From: an uncultured Chitinophagaceae bacterium
GTDB lineage: Bacteria > Bacteroidota > Bacteroidia > Chitinophagales > Chitinophagaceae
Length of the DNA: 51,544 bases
Assembly: GCA_937858715.1 (NCBI GenBank)
Contig: CALLZY010000032.1
Span: 1-51,544, forward strand
Direction: 5' to 3'
Shown: piece by piece, positions 15,401 through 23,297 of the stretch
Layout of the letters: each line of letters begins with the position of its first letter
How positions within the stretch are numbered: the first letter of the stretch is position 1
The notes under the pieces: generated by a model
What the model was told of the DNA's origin: nothing
The model's database searches: none
What the model saw: only the letters and a program-made list of their open reading frames with translations
Made by a program: the position numbers and the translations under genes

Positions 15401-15883
15401 TATTTTTTGTTGAATGATTTTTATCAGGGAGAATTAAACGATTTCCAAAAAGGAATGGTACGGTTTCAATTGCCAGCCTTGCAACCGGGATTTCACTCTC
15501 TGAAGCTCAAAGCATGGGATGTAGTGAATAATTCCGGTGAGGCACAGATTGATTTTTTGGTGGCTAATGATGATGAGTTGCAACTGCACCATGTTTTGAA
15601 CTATCCAAATCCGTTTACGAAAAGTACTCATTTTTGGTTTGAGCACAACAAACCGGGGCAGACATTGCGGGTGCATATCAGGGTCATGACCCTGACAGGA
15701 AAGATTGTAAAAACCATTTCGGAAGAAATCATTACAGAGGGTACACGGTCAGCTTCTGTTTACTGGGATGGCAAGGATGACTATGGCGATAAACTGGCAA
15801 AAGGAGTGTATGTATATATACTTAAGGTAGGCTTGCCCGATGGCAGCAGTAAAAAGAGTATTGAAAAACTTGTGATATTGTGA
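12461..15883 (+). CDS. porU: type IX secretion system sortase PorU
   Basis: 1140 residues from the ATG at 12461, with signal peptide KLKYFLFLFVLFVAFKARAQ. The central C25 (gingipain-type) peptidase domain holds the catalytic dyad: H648 in NFSGHGGPSRL and C682 in FVTATCDFAPYDN. The C-terminus is a type IX sorting-like domain (YPNPFTKSTHFWFEHN and, at the end, GVYVYILKV). PorU is the surface sortase that removes C-terminal signals from secreted proteins and attaches them to anionic LPS; its own C-terminal domain is retained in known cases. It is followed 279 nt later by porV, the partner that anchors PorU in the attachment complex. Confidence 0.93.
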   Translation: MAGKLKYFLFLFVLFVAFKARAQRTYSSNSVLASGSWYKISVSKPGVYKIDLPFLSNLGINTSSLPSASIRLFGNGGNMLSEANASTWTDDLTELAIQVADGGDGTLNGADYFIFFADGAGKWEKDSANQSFIHKQNIYSDKAFYFLSVGGTGKRVIEVPLVSMPGAVVTSFSERIFHESDSVNFLGSGKEWYGEEFANAPGKTLSRDFSITVPDILPASGIALNSRMVSRSMGAGSRFDIKLNNQPAGQLAIPSVGSGTYDLFAAENSVRVNALAATDAVTINYTFVPGSFNAQGWLNYFELFCRRRLSLSDMDQLLFRDWQSVGNNVSEFVIGNANSSLQVWDVTEPLNPKRMQGDFIGSEFRFKNYSERLREYAAFTNANFLIPVVEGRISNQNIHNSTPADLIIITHTSLLAQAERLADIHRQHDGMRVVVATTQQVYNEFASGNPDPSAIRDYVKMYYDKYRNTPGSELKYLLLVGDASYDYKNRLLNNTNLVPAWQNNFSLDPLSTYASDDFFGFLDDDEDINSGMVTNLLDIGIGRVPAKNITEAKNFADKVQAYLSAAAIGPWRNTLTIVADDEDNNLHFQDAEVVSAAVSAYPVVNQQKIYLDAYKQETGPGGSSYPKAIEASNNQIYNGTLIWNFSGHGGPSRLAEETILDQQIINSWKNDNRLPLFVTATCDFAPYDNPEVNSIGENLLLRPQTGAIALMTTTRLVFAYSNRLINGNYMKYAMEELPGGKHRSLGEAVKETKNYTYQTSSDISNNRKFTLLGDPALTLAFPSMKVRVTKINGIAPPMVDTLSAGEKITIEGEVTDHSGNLATGFNGTVYPALFDKPQTIYTLANDLGSQVAGFQVQNQPLYKGQATVNGGKFAFTFKMAKDLNQQFGAGKLSLYCENGSTDAVGSFSGFIAGGSSGSPESDNKGPEIRLFLNDELFASGGLTNQSPVLIAKLADSSGINTAGAGIGHDIIATLDNDSRQYFLLNDFYQGELNDFQKGMVRFQLPALQPGFHSLKLKAWDVVNNSGEAQIDFLVANDDELQLHHVLNYPNPFTKSTHFWFEHNKPGQTLRVHIRVMTLTGKIVKTISEEIITEGTRSASVYWDGKDDYGDKLAKGVYVYILKVGLPDGSSKKSIEKLVIL

Positions 15884-16080
15884 TGACATTTATTGCAGGG
15901 TTTTCGCCTTTAAGGGCACTCAGATTGCTGAAAAAGCGTATGTGAAGAAGGTGTGAAAGAAAAAAAGGGGGACTAAATTTTTTTTCACAATAAAACGCAA
16001 AAAAGAACGTTTTTTCCTCAAATTTGCAATGTTGGCTTTGTCCTGATGGCAAAATGAAAAATTTCAGTTATCTGATTTTT

Positions 16081-16115
16081 TTTGGTTTAGCATAAAAAAC
16101 TGTAATTTAGTTTTG
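16081..16115 (+). promoter_or_regulatory. Bacteroidota-type promoter of porV
   Basis: TTTG at 16081-16084 and TAGTTTTG at 16108-16115 match the -33 (TTTG) and -7 (TAnnTTTG) elements. The -7 match is perfect and the spacing is 23 nt, at the long end of the usual range. It lies 47 nt before porV. The preceding 190 nt of the porU-porV gap hold no gene I can support. Confidence 0.55.
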
Positions 16116-16162
16116 TATTTGTATAAAAGCCATATATTTACACCATTATTAAAAACTTTCTA

Positions 16163-17311
16163 ATGAGACCAACTGCTTTAAAACTAACTGCCGGACTCCT
16201 GCTTTTCTGTGGTTTAACAGTAAATGCACAAATTAATCAGGATACAAGAACAGTAACTACCGCTGTTCCGTTTCTTCGTATATCACCAGATGCCCGTTCA
16301 GGCGGCATGGGCGAATTAGGAGTAGCTACTTCTGCCGATGCTTATGCAGGATTGTGGAATCCTGGTAAAGTTGCTTTCAACCAATCTAAAGGTGGTGTAG
16401 GTGCTACTTACACTCCATGGTTAAAAGATTTAGTAAATGATGTTTACCTGGCAAATGTTGCCGGCTTCTATAAGATAGACGATAATTCATCTATCAGCGG
16501 AGCTGTTCGCTATTTCAGCCTTGGTAATATTGACTTTACTGATATCCTCGGTAACACATTTGCCAACTACAGGCCCCGTGAGTTTGGCGTTGATGTTCAA
16601 TATTCCCGCAAGCTTAACGCTAAGAATGGCGTTGGTATCGGTATTAAATACATCAACTCTAACCTGGCTGGTGGTACTTCAGTAGGAAGCACTTCATACA
16701 AAGCTGGTAACTCCGTTGCTGCCGACTTAGGTTTCTATCACAATGGCGTTGGTGCTAATGGTACTGGTCTTGCTTGGGGTGCAGTTTTATCTAACCTCGG
16801 TTCTAAAGTATCTTACACTGATAATGCTGATGCTAAAGATTTCATTCCTGCTAACCTCGGTTTAGGTTTGAATTACACTAAGCAAATGAATGCTGAGAAC
16901 AAATTATCTCTTGGTTTGGAAGTAAACAAACTGCTCGTTCCAACTCCTCCTGCGTCAGGCGATGCTGCTGCTATTGCTGAATACAGGAAGAAAACTGTAA
17001 TTGGAAGCTGGTTCAGTTCTTTTGGCGATGCTCCTGACGGGTTTGCTGAAGAATTGAAAGAGTTCACTGTTTCTGCAGGTGCTGAATACACTTACAACAA
17101 TCAGTTCTCTCTTCGTGCAGGTTACTTCTTCGAAGACAAAACAAAAGGTAACCGTCGTTATTTCACTGCAGGCCTTGGCGTTAAATACAATGTATTCAAC
17201 TTCAACTTTGCTTATGTAGTGCCTAGCGGTTCTGGTGTTAGCCGTAACCCATTATCAAACACACTTCGTTTCTCTGTTTTGTTTGATTTTGCAGGTGGTG
17301 CAAAGAAGTAA
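16163..17311 (+). CDS. porV: type IX secretion outer-membrane protein PorV (LptO)
   Basis: 382-residue outer-membrane beta-barrel with signal peptide ending VNAQ. The FadL-like start is diagnostic: TAVPFLRISPDARSGGMGEL followed by GVATSADAYAGLWNPGKVAF. The C-terminus LRFSVLFDF is a barrel-end strand. PorV shuttles type IX cargo from the translocon to the PorU sortase and forms the attachment complex with it. It has its own promoter and terminator. Its codon use is more biased and repetitive than that of its neighbours, as in highly expressed genes. Confidence 0.94.
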   Translation: MRPTALKLTAGLLLFCGLTVNAQINQDTRTVTTAVPFLRISPDARSGGMGELGVATSADAYAGLWNPGKVAFNQSKGGVGATYTPWLKDLVNDVYLANVAGFYKIDDNSSISGAVRYFSLGNIDFTDILGNTFANYRPREFGVDVQYSRKLNAKNGVGIGIKYINSNLAGGTSVGSTSYKAGNSVAADLGFYHNGVGANGTGLAWGAVLSNLGSKVSYTDNADAKDFIPANLGLGLNYTKQMNAENKLSLGLEVNKLLVPTPPASGDAAAIAEYRKKTVIGSWFSSFGDAPDGFAEELKEFTVSAGAEYTYNNQFSLRAGYFFEDKTKGNRRYFTAGLGVKYNVFNFNFAYVVPSGSGVSRNPLSNTLRFSVLFDFAGGAKK

Positions 17312-17337
17312 TTGGCTAAACAAAATATAACAATATT

Positions 17338-17365
17338 AAGAGGCTGTCCTTAAGGGCAGCCTCTT
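17338..17365 (+). terminator. porV terminator
   Basis: AAGAGGCTG and CAGCCTCTT form a perfect 9-bp stem, extended by CC/GG around a TTAA centre. The following T-tract is weak (GTT), but the position 26 nt after porV fits. Confidence 0.75.
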
Positions 17366-17408
17366 GTTCATTATAGAATTGTTTTTATTATGAAATAAAT
17401 GTTTTGAA

Positions 17409-17891
17409 ATGGCATATAGAATAGGTTCTGGAATAGACTTTCATCAACTTGCAGAAGGCAGGGAATTATGGCTGGGAGGTGTTAACTTACCACACTATAA
17501 AGGAGCAGTAGGCCATAGCGATGCTGATGTTCTGTTACATGCACTTTGTGATGCACTTTTAGGAGCACTGGCTTTAGGTGATATTGGTACCCACTTTCCT
17601 GATACTGATAATGCGTATAAGAATATAGATAGCAAAATTCTGCTTCAAAAGACTGTTGATTTGATTTCAGAACGGGGCTACAAAGTTGTTAATGCAGATA
17701 CCACTATTTGCCTGGAAGTGCCAAAAATAAAACCCTACATTACAGCAATGCAGACAGTTATAGCATCTATCCTGGGTATATCGGTGCAGGAGATTTCAAT
17801 TAAGGCAACAACTACTGAAAAAATGGGGTTTGCTGGCAGAGAGGAGGGTGTGGTGGCATACGCTACTGTACTTTTGGAGAAGGTGGAATGA
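17409..17891 (+). CDS. ispF: 2-C-methyl-D-erythritol 2,4-cyclodiphosphate synthase
   Basis: 160 residues, the normal IspF length. It converts CDP-methylerythritol 2-phosphate to the cyclodiphosphate in the MEP isoprenoid pathway. Metal ligands are visible as D10 and H12 in GSGIDFHQL and H44 in [17 protein letters not shown]. The hairpin region [11 protein letters not shown] and the C-terminal [17 protein letters not shown] complete the family pattern. The stop overlaps the start of dut by 4 nt (ATGA), so the two are translationally coupled. Confidence 0.96.
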   Translation: MAYRIGSGIDFHQLAEGRELWLGGVNLPHYKGAVGHSDADVLLHALCDALLGALALGDIGTHFPDTDNAYKNIDSKILLQKTVDLISERGYKVVNADTTICLEVPKIKPYITAMQTVIASILGISVQEISIKATTTEKMGFAGREEGVVAYATVLLEKVE

Positions 17892-18376
17892 CACAGGATG
17901 ATTTATTATCAACGGTAGCTATCTTTGCCCGCATGCAGAAAATTCCAGTAAAAATTATTAACCGGTCGGATAATCCGCTGCCGGAGTATGCAACAGAAGG
18001 GTCGTCGGGAATGGACCTGAGGGCATTTCTGGAAAAGGAGCAAACACTTCAGCCGATGGAAAGAGTTCTTGTGCCAACAGGCTTATTTATTGAACTTCCT
18101 GCAGGCTATGAGGCACAGATAAGACCCAGAAGCGGATTGGCAATCAAACAGGGTATTACCTGCCTGAACACTCCCGGGACTATTGATGCAGACTATCGTG
18201 GAGAAATTAAGATTATTTTAATCAACCTTTCAGGTGAGCAGCAGGTCATATATCCTGGTGACAGAATTGCACAAATGGTTATTCAGAAGGCAGAGAAAGC
18301 TGACTGGATTGAAACGGAAGAACTCAAAATAACCGAACGAAATGATGGTGGATTTGGACATACAGGTAAAAAATAA
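17888..18376 (+). CDS. dut: dUTP diphosphatase
   Basis: Trimeric dUTPase hydrolysing dUTP to dUMP and PPi. All five motifs are present: [10 protein letters not shown] (1), RPRSGLAI (2), [13 protein letters not shown] (3), GDRIAQMVI (4) and the C-terminal arm [11 protein letters not shown] (5). The ATG at 17888 overlaps ispF by 4 nt and gives 162 residues. A second ATG at 17933 gives [17 protein letters not shown], which matches the usual family start more closely, so the true start is uncertain. DUF4292 follows after 7 nt. Confidence 0.94.
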   Translation: MTQDDLLSTVAIFARMQKIPVKIINRSDNPLPEYATEGSSGMDLRAFLEKEQTLQPMERVLVPTGLFIELPAGYEAQIRPRSGLAIKQGITCLNTPGTIDADYRGEIKIILINLSGEQQVIYPGDRIAQMVIQKAEKADWIETEELKITERNDGGFGHTGKK

Positions 18377-18383
18377 CAAAACA

Positions 18384-19205
18384 ATGGGGCGACTTTTTTT
18401 CTTCTTGATATTTGCTTCACTCTTGTTTGTTTCATGCAGATCAACAAGAACAATACAAAAGGCAATCGTAATGAAGGATACCGTGTCAGCAGCTTTGCCT
18501 GATACTGTTGAAAAACTGAGAGAGGACTCAATGGCATTTATACAGAAAACCTATAATCAGCTTATTCAAAACAGGGTAAATTTCACCACTTTTTCAGGTA
18601 AGATAGATGTTGATTATACTGGTGCAGATGGAAAGAAGTTTGATGTAAATGCACATGTAAGAATGTACAGGGACAGTGTGATTTGGGTATCGGTAACAGC
18701 TATTCTGGGTATAGAAGGGCTGAGGGCTTTGATAACAAAAGATTCTGTTCTCATTCTGAACAAACAGGACAAGGTGTGTACGAGGAGGAGCCTGGCATAT
18801 CTGCAGGAAATTACGTCGCTCCCCCTGGATTTGCACTCGTTGCAGGACCTAATTGCTGGCAATCCGGTTTTTCTTGATTCGGCAATTCATTCTTATTATA
18901 AAACACCAGGAAATATCTCATTGCTGAATAAAGGAGAATTTTTTAAAAACCTCTTCACTGTTTCTGAGGAAACCAAACTTCCGGTAAGCAGCAAACTTGA
19001 CGACCAGAATCAGCAGAGAAACCGAACCTGTTTTTTGGGCTATGACGAGTATGAAAACAAGAGAGGACCCAGTTTTTCAACTAAAAGGGAAATCAATGTT
19101 TCAGAGAAGAACAACCTTTCAATCAAACTGAATTTCAGGCAGTATGAATTTAATGAAACGTTAAGTTTTCCATTTACCGTGCCAAAAAGCTACCGGCAGA
19201 ATTGA
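18384..19205 (+). CDS. DUF4292 lipoprotein
   Basis: The ATG at 18384 gives a lipoprotein signal, MGRLFFFLIFASLLFVSC, with lipobox LFVSC. The mature protein (about 255 residues) is mostly beta-strand (VNFTTFSGKIDVDYTGADGK, VIWVSVTAILGIEGLRALI) and fits DUF4292, a Bacteroidota family with a LolB/LolA-like fold. It is commonly found between dut and an M23/EnvC-like gene, as here. A role in lipoprotein or outer-membrane handling is an inference only. The reading continues upstream inside dut, but that part has no signal and should be ignored. Confidence 0.82.
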   Translation: MGRLFFFLIFASLLFVSCRSTRTIQKAIVMKDTVSAALPDTVEKLREDSMAFIQKTYNQLIQNRVNFTTFSGKIDVDYTGADGKKFDVNAHVRMYRDSVIWVSVTAILGIEGLRALITKDSVLILNKQDKVCTRRSLAYLQEITSLPLDLHSLQDLIAGNPVFLDSAIHSYYKTPGNISLLNKGEFFKNLFTVSEETKLPVSSKLDDQNQQRNRTCFLGYDEYENKRGPSFSTKREINVSEKNNLSIKLNFRQYEFNETLSFPFTVPKSYRQN

Positions 19206-19279
19206 TCTTTAAAATTAATTTTACATTTAGCCGTTATTAAGTTTCGGTTTTACATTTTTCACCTTATTATTCCAATATT

Positions 19280-20620
19280 ATGAGAAGAAAACTTGTATTT
19301 GCTTTATTGCTAACCAGCATGACGGCACTGGTCTTTGCTCAACCACCTGGTCAGGATAAGTCGCAGCTTGAAAAAGAAAGACAACAAATACAGAAGGAAC
19401 TACAGGAGATTCAGAATGCCTATAACAAGGTTAAGGGGCAGTCGAAACAGATTCTTACCCAGGTTAATGTGCTGAACAGAAAAATTGACCTGCAGGAGAA
19501 ATATATTGGAAGCATTAACAAGGAGATCAGGTCAATCGAAGATGATATTTACCTGAGTGAACTGGAAATATATCGCCTCAATAAACAGCTTGACACCCTT
19601 AAGTCAGAATATGCCCGGTCGGTTGTATATGCGTATAAAAACAGAAGCAATTACGATTATCTGAACTTTATTTTTTCGGCAAATAGTTTTAACGATGCAA
19701 TCAAAAGGATTTCTTATTTGAAGAGTTACCGGGCATATCGGGAAAAGCAGGTTGAGACAATAAAGGAAACACAGCAACTAATAACACAAAGAAAGGAACA
19801 GCAGCTAAAAAGAAAAGACCAGAAGAATGTTGCATTAGGTAACCAGACAACACAGGTAAAAGAACTCGAAAACCAGAAGAAAGAGAAAGATGTTGTGATG
19901 TTGCAGTTGAAATCAAAAGAAAAAGACCTAGCTAAACAGATTGCAGCAAAGAAGAAGAAAGACAGGGATTTGCAAAATGCTATTACTGCAATAGTAAAGC
20001 GGGAGATTGAAGCAGCAAAAGCAAAAGCAAAAGCGGATGCTGAAGCCAAAAGAAAAGCAGATGAACTGGCGAAGAAAAATACCCCAACAGCAAATCCGGG
20101 TACCACACCACCAACAACCACGCCTAATCCTACTACTCCTGGAACAAAAAGAAATGTAAAAAGTGATGCTCCTGCCAGTTATCTTGATTTAAATGCAAAG
20201 GATGTGGCATTGAATACCAGTTTTCAGGCTAATAAAGCCAAACTTCCATGGCCGGTAGATAACGGAATTGTAACATTAAGGTTTGGCCGCAATAAAGTGG
20301 GTGAGTACATTGATATTGATAATCCGGGATTAACAATTGCTACCCCGTCGGCTGGGGTGACAGTAAAGTCTGTATTTGATGGAGAAGTCAGTGGCATTTA
20401 TAACCTCGGGGATGGAATGGCTGTAACAATAAGGCATGGTAAGTATTTTACAACTTATGGTAATTTAACTGGAGTAACTGTTTCAAAAGGAGCAACAGTT
20501 AAAACAGGTCAGGCTATCGGTAGGGCAGGAAAAGATGATGATGGTAATGGCGGACAAATTGATTTTATACTAATGATAGAAACCAGGAATGTTGATCCTT
20601 ATCCGTGGTTGCGCAGATAA
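19280..20620 (+). CDS. EnvC-like murein hydrolase activator (coiled coil plus degenerate LytM domain)
   Basis: 446 residues: signal peptide ending FAQ; a long coiled coil (about 25-260) rich in Gln/Glu/Lys; a Pro/Thr linker (about 270-295); and a C-terminal M23/LytM domain (about 320-446). In active M23 peptidases zinc is held by the first His of HxxxD and by HxH. Here the matching positions read GEYIDIDNPG and GGQIDFILM, so both key histidines are lost. That is the state of EnvC/NlpD activators, which switch on amidases at the division site instead of cutting peptidoglycan themselves. It ends in a perfect 17-bp terminator shared with bshA. Confidence 0.85.
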   Translation: MRRKLVFALLLTSMTALVFAQPPGQDKSQLEKERQQIQKELQEIQNAYNKVKGQSKQILTQVNVLNRKIDLQEKYIGSINKEIRSIEDDIYLSELEIYRLNKQLDTLKSEYARSVVYAYKNRSNYDYLNFIFSANSFNDAIKRISYLKSYRAYREKQVETIKETQQLITQRKEQQLKRKDQKNVALGNQTTQVKELENQKKEKDVVMLQLKSKEKDLAKQIAAKKKKDRDLQNAITAIVKREIEAAKAKAKADAEAKRKADELAKKNTPTANPGTTPPTTTPNPTTPGTKRNVKSDAPASYLDLNAKDVALNTSFQANKAKLPWPVDNGIVTLRFGRNKVGEYIDIDNPGLTIATPSAGVTVKSVFDGEVSGIYNLGDGMAVTIRHGKYFTTYGNLTGVTVSKGATVKTGQAIGRAGKDDDGNGGQIDFILMIETRNVDPYPWLRR

Positions 20621-20658
20621 TAAATTAAAATCCCCGGTAACCCGGGGATTTTAATTTA
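20621..20658. terminator. perfect 17-bp bidirectional terminator
   Basis: TAAATTAAAATCCCCGG (20621-20637) is exactly complementary to 20642-20658 across a 4-nt loop (TAAC). The A/T ends provide a T-tract in both directions. The right arm includes the stop codon of bshA (20656-20658), and the left arm starts directly after the EnvC-like stop. Confidence 0.92.
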
Positions 20659-21774
20659 CAGGAACCTTTCGTACAGTTTTTCGTAAAGCGGTACTATATT
20701 GCTTATGTCGAATTTTTTTGCATGTGCAGCAGCCTTTGTTTTAAACTGCTGAAGTGTAACGTCATCTTTTAAAATTGAAATTGCCTGTTTGCTCATACTT
20801 GCAGTGTCTCCCACATCGCTCATATAGCCTGTATCTCCATCAATCATTATTTCTTTCAGGCCGCCGGCATTTGTAGAAACAACCGGAACTCCTGCCGCCA
20901 TGGCTTCAAGTGCTGCCAATCCAAAACTTTCGTATTCAGAGGTCAATAAAAACAAATCAGCAATGGCCAGTATATCTTCCATCTGTTCCTGCTTGCCAAC
21001 AAACCTGATTTTTTCACAAAGGTCAAGCTCACGGCTAAGGTCTTCTGCGGTGCTCCTTTCGGGCCCGTCGCCTACAAATAACAGCTTAGAAGGAATTTCT
21101 TTTTGTACTTCGTAAAATATTTTTACGACATCCTGAACCCTTTTTATCTTTCTGAAGTTAGAAGCATGCAATAGTATTCTTTCGCCATTCGGGGCAATAA
21201 CTTTTTTAAAAGCGTCAATGGGTTTACGGCTGAAGCGTTTTACATCAACAAAATTTTCTATTACTTCTATTTCTTTCTTTATATCAAAATGGCTGTAAGT
21301 TTCTTCTTTCAGGTTTTGCGATACCGCAGTAATAGCGTCGCTTTCATTTATAGAAAAGGTAACGACCGGGGCATACATCTTATCCCTGCCAACCAGCGTA
21401 ATATCCGTGCCATGCAATGTGGTAATGACAGGAATATTTTTACCTTCCTTTTTTAAAATTTGCTTTGCCATAAAAGCAGCCGATGCATGCGGAATGGCAT
21501 AATGTGTATGCAGCAAATCAAGCTTATGATTTTTTATTACATCTACCATGGTGCTTGCCAGGGCTGTTTCGTATGGGGGAAAATCGAATAGCGGGTAAGT
21601 AGGCACCTGCACTTCATGATAGAAGACGTTGGGCATAAATTCACTCAGTCTTACAGGTTGTTGATATGTGATAAAATGAACCAGGTGGCCCTTTTGTGCT
21701 AAAGCCTTTCCCAGTTCTGTTGCCAGTACACCCGAACCACCAAAGGTGGGATAACAAACAATTCCTATTACCAT
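20656..21774 (-). CDS. bshA: N-acetyl-alpha-D-glucosaminyl L-malate synthase (bacillithiol step 1)
   Basis: 372-residue GT4 glycosyltransferase. The N-terminus IGIVCYPTFGGSGVLATELG and the segment HTHYAIPHASAAFMA are characteristic of BshA. The donor-binding region is LFLLTSEYESFGLAALEAMA followed by GVPVVSTNAGG (EX7E motif). It joins UDP-GlcNAc and L-malate in the first step of bacillithiol synthesis. The bshB and bshC genes are not in the window. Bacillithiol is a plausible thiol partner for the persulfide-oxidising enzyme at 6336-7754. Confidence 0.92.
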   Translation of the reverse strand: MVIGIVCYPTFGGSGVLATELGKALAQKGHLVHFITYQQPVRLSEFMPNVFYHEVQVPTYPLFDFPPYETALASTMVDVIKNHKLDLLHTHYAIPHASAAFMAKQILKKEGKNIPVITTLHGTDITLVGRDKMYAPVVTFSINESDAITAVSQNLKEETYSHFDIKKEIEVIENFVDVKRFSRKPIDAFKKVIAPNGERILLHASNFRKIKRVQDVVKIFYEVQKEIPSKLLFVGDGPERSTAEDLSRELDLCEKIRFVGKQEQMEDILAIADLFLLTSEYESFGLAALEAMAAGVPVVSTNAGGLKEIMIDGDTGYMSDVGDTASMSKQAISILKDDVTLQQFKTKAAAHAKKFDISNIVPLYEKLYERFL

Positions 21775-21889
21775 AATTATTAAATCAGAAGCCGAAGTTA
21801 GTTGTTTTGCCGGAGCTGTATTTACCGTTTATCTTTTTCTTTCTGCCAATAATTGGCTTTCATTTATCTTTAGCAAAATGCTTTAAGCT

Positions 21890-23290
21890 ATGAGGAAAAC
21901 AGTGTTGTCATGCCTTTTAATTATTTCAGCAGGTGGTGTGTTTGCACAAAATGCAGACTCATTGTTTATCAGAAGAGTTGCTGATGAAATATTATTACAC
22001 GGAAAGGCATACGAGAATCTTCGTTACTTGTCGAAGCAAATTGGGCCAAGGCTGGCAGGCTCGCAGGGTATGGTCAAGGCAGAAAAGTGGGGATTGCAAT
22101 TGATGCAGGAAAGTGGTGCCGGAAAAGTTTGGTTTCAGGAGTGCCTGGTGCCGCATTGGGTGAGAGGTGGCAAAGATGAGATGTGGTCTTCGCAGATTGT
22201 GTCGGCCAATGTTCCCGGCAAACCTGATGCGAGGCTTATAAAGAAAAACTATGATGTAGTGGCGTTGGGAAATTCAATGGGCACACCGAAAGAGGGGCTT
22301 ACTGCAGAAGTATTGCTGGTAAACTCTTTTGAAGAGCTGGATAGACAAAAGGATGAAGCAAAAGGGAAAATTGTTTTTTTTAATTACAAGTTTAACCCAA
22401 CATTTATCCGCACTTTTCAATCTTATGGCGATGCTGCAAAATACAGGGGAAACGGTCCCTCGGCAGCAGCGAAATACGGAGCAGCAGGAGTAATTGTCAG
22501 AAGTATGAGCCATAGTGTGGATAATCATCCGCATACAGGTGCGACACGATACGACAGCGGATATGCCAAAATACCCGCTGTGGCAGTTGGATTAAGAGAT
22601 GCTGATTTGATATGTGAGCAGGTAGAAAAAAATAAATTGACTGTTACAATAAAGACAAACGGATATTTTCTGCCGGATACAATCGGGCATAATGTAATTG
22701 GAGAATTGTCAGGAACAGAATTTCCTGATGAAGTAATTACTGTTGGCGGTCATTTGGATTGCTGGGATAACTGCGAAGGCGCACATGATGATGGAGCAGG
22801 TTGTGTACAGACTATTGAAATACTAAGGGCATTTAAAGCTCTTGGTTACAAGCCAAAAAGGACAATACGGTTTGTGTTATTTGCAAATGAAGAGAATGGA
22901 TTGCGGGGTGGATTAAAATATGCAGAAGAAGCAAAAGCCAGGAATGAAAAGCACATACTTGCCATTGAAAGTGATGCTGGGGGCTTTACACCCAGAGGTT
23001 TGGGATTGTCAGGCAGCGACGAACAGCTTAAAAAATTTATGTCGTGGCGTGACCTTATTGCTCCCTATGGGTGTAGTGAATTTAGTAAAGGTGGCGGCGG
23101 GGCTGACATCGGCCCATTAAGCAGGACATTAGGTACGCCAATGGCAGCCTTGCAGCCCGATTCGCAGCGGTATTTTGATGTTCATCATGCAAGAAGCGAT
23201 GTATTCGAGGCAGTAAATAAAAGAGAGTTGGAACTGGGTGCGGTTAATTTGGCTGCATTGGTTTACCTGGTGGATAAGTATGGGTTGTAA
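21890..23290 (+). CDS. secreted M28-family metallopeptidase (carboxypeptidase Q-like)
   Basis: 466 residues with signal peptide MRKTVLSCLLIISAGGVFAQ. A PA-domain-like insert (about 110-250) precedes the M28 catalytic part. Zinc ligands are seen in order: GGHLDCWDNCEGAHDDGAG (His and bridging Asp), FANEENG (catalytic and ligand Glu), ESDAGGF (Asp), and RYFDVHHARSD near the C-terminus (His). This co-catalytic zinc set matches aminopeptidases of the plasma-glutamate-carboxypeptidase type. It is expected in the periplasm or outside the cell. It has no type IX sorting domain. It converges on the kinase gene with a gap of only 7 nt and no terminator hairpin. Confidence 0.88.
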   Translation: MRKTVLSCLLIISAGGVFAQNADSLFIRRVADEILLHGKAYENLRYLSKQIGPRLAGSQGMVKAEKWGLQLMQESGAGKVWFQECLVPHWVRGGKDEMWSSQIVSANVPGKPDARLIKKNYDVVALGNSMGTPKEGLTAEVLLVNSFEELDRQKDEAKGKIVFFNYKFNPTFIRTFQSYGDAAKYRGNGPSAAAKYGAAGVIVRSMSHSVDNHPHTGATRYDSGYAKIPAVAVGLRDADLICEQVEKNKLTVTIKTNGYFLPDTIGHNVIGELSGTEFPDEVITVGGHLDCWDNCEGAHDDGAGCVQTIEILRAFKALGYKPKRTIRFVLFANEENGLRGGLKYAEEAKARNEKHILAIESDAGGFTPRGLGLSGSDEQLKKFMSWRDLIAPYGCSEFSKGGGGADIGPLSRTLGTPMAALQPDSQRYFDVHHARSDVFEAVNKRELELGAVNLAALVYLVDKYGL

Positions 23291-23297
23291 TATTAAA

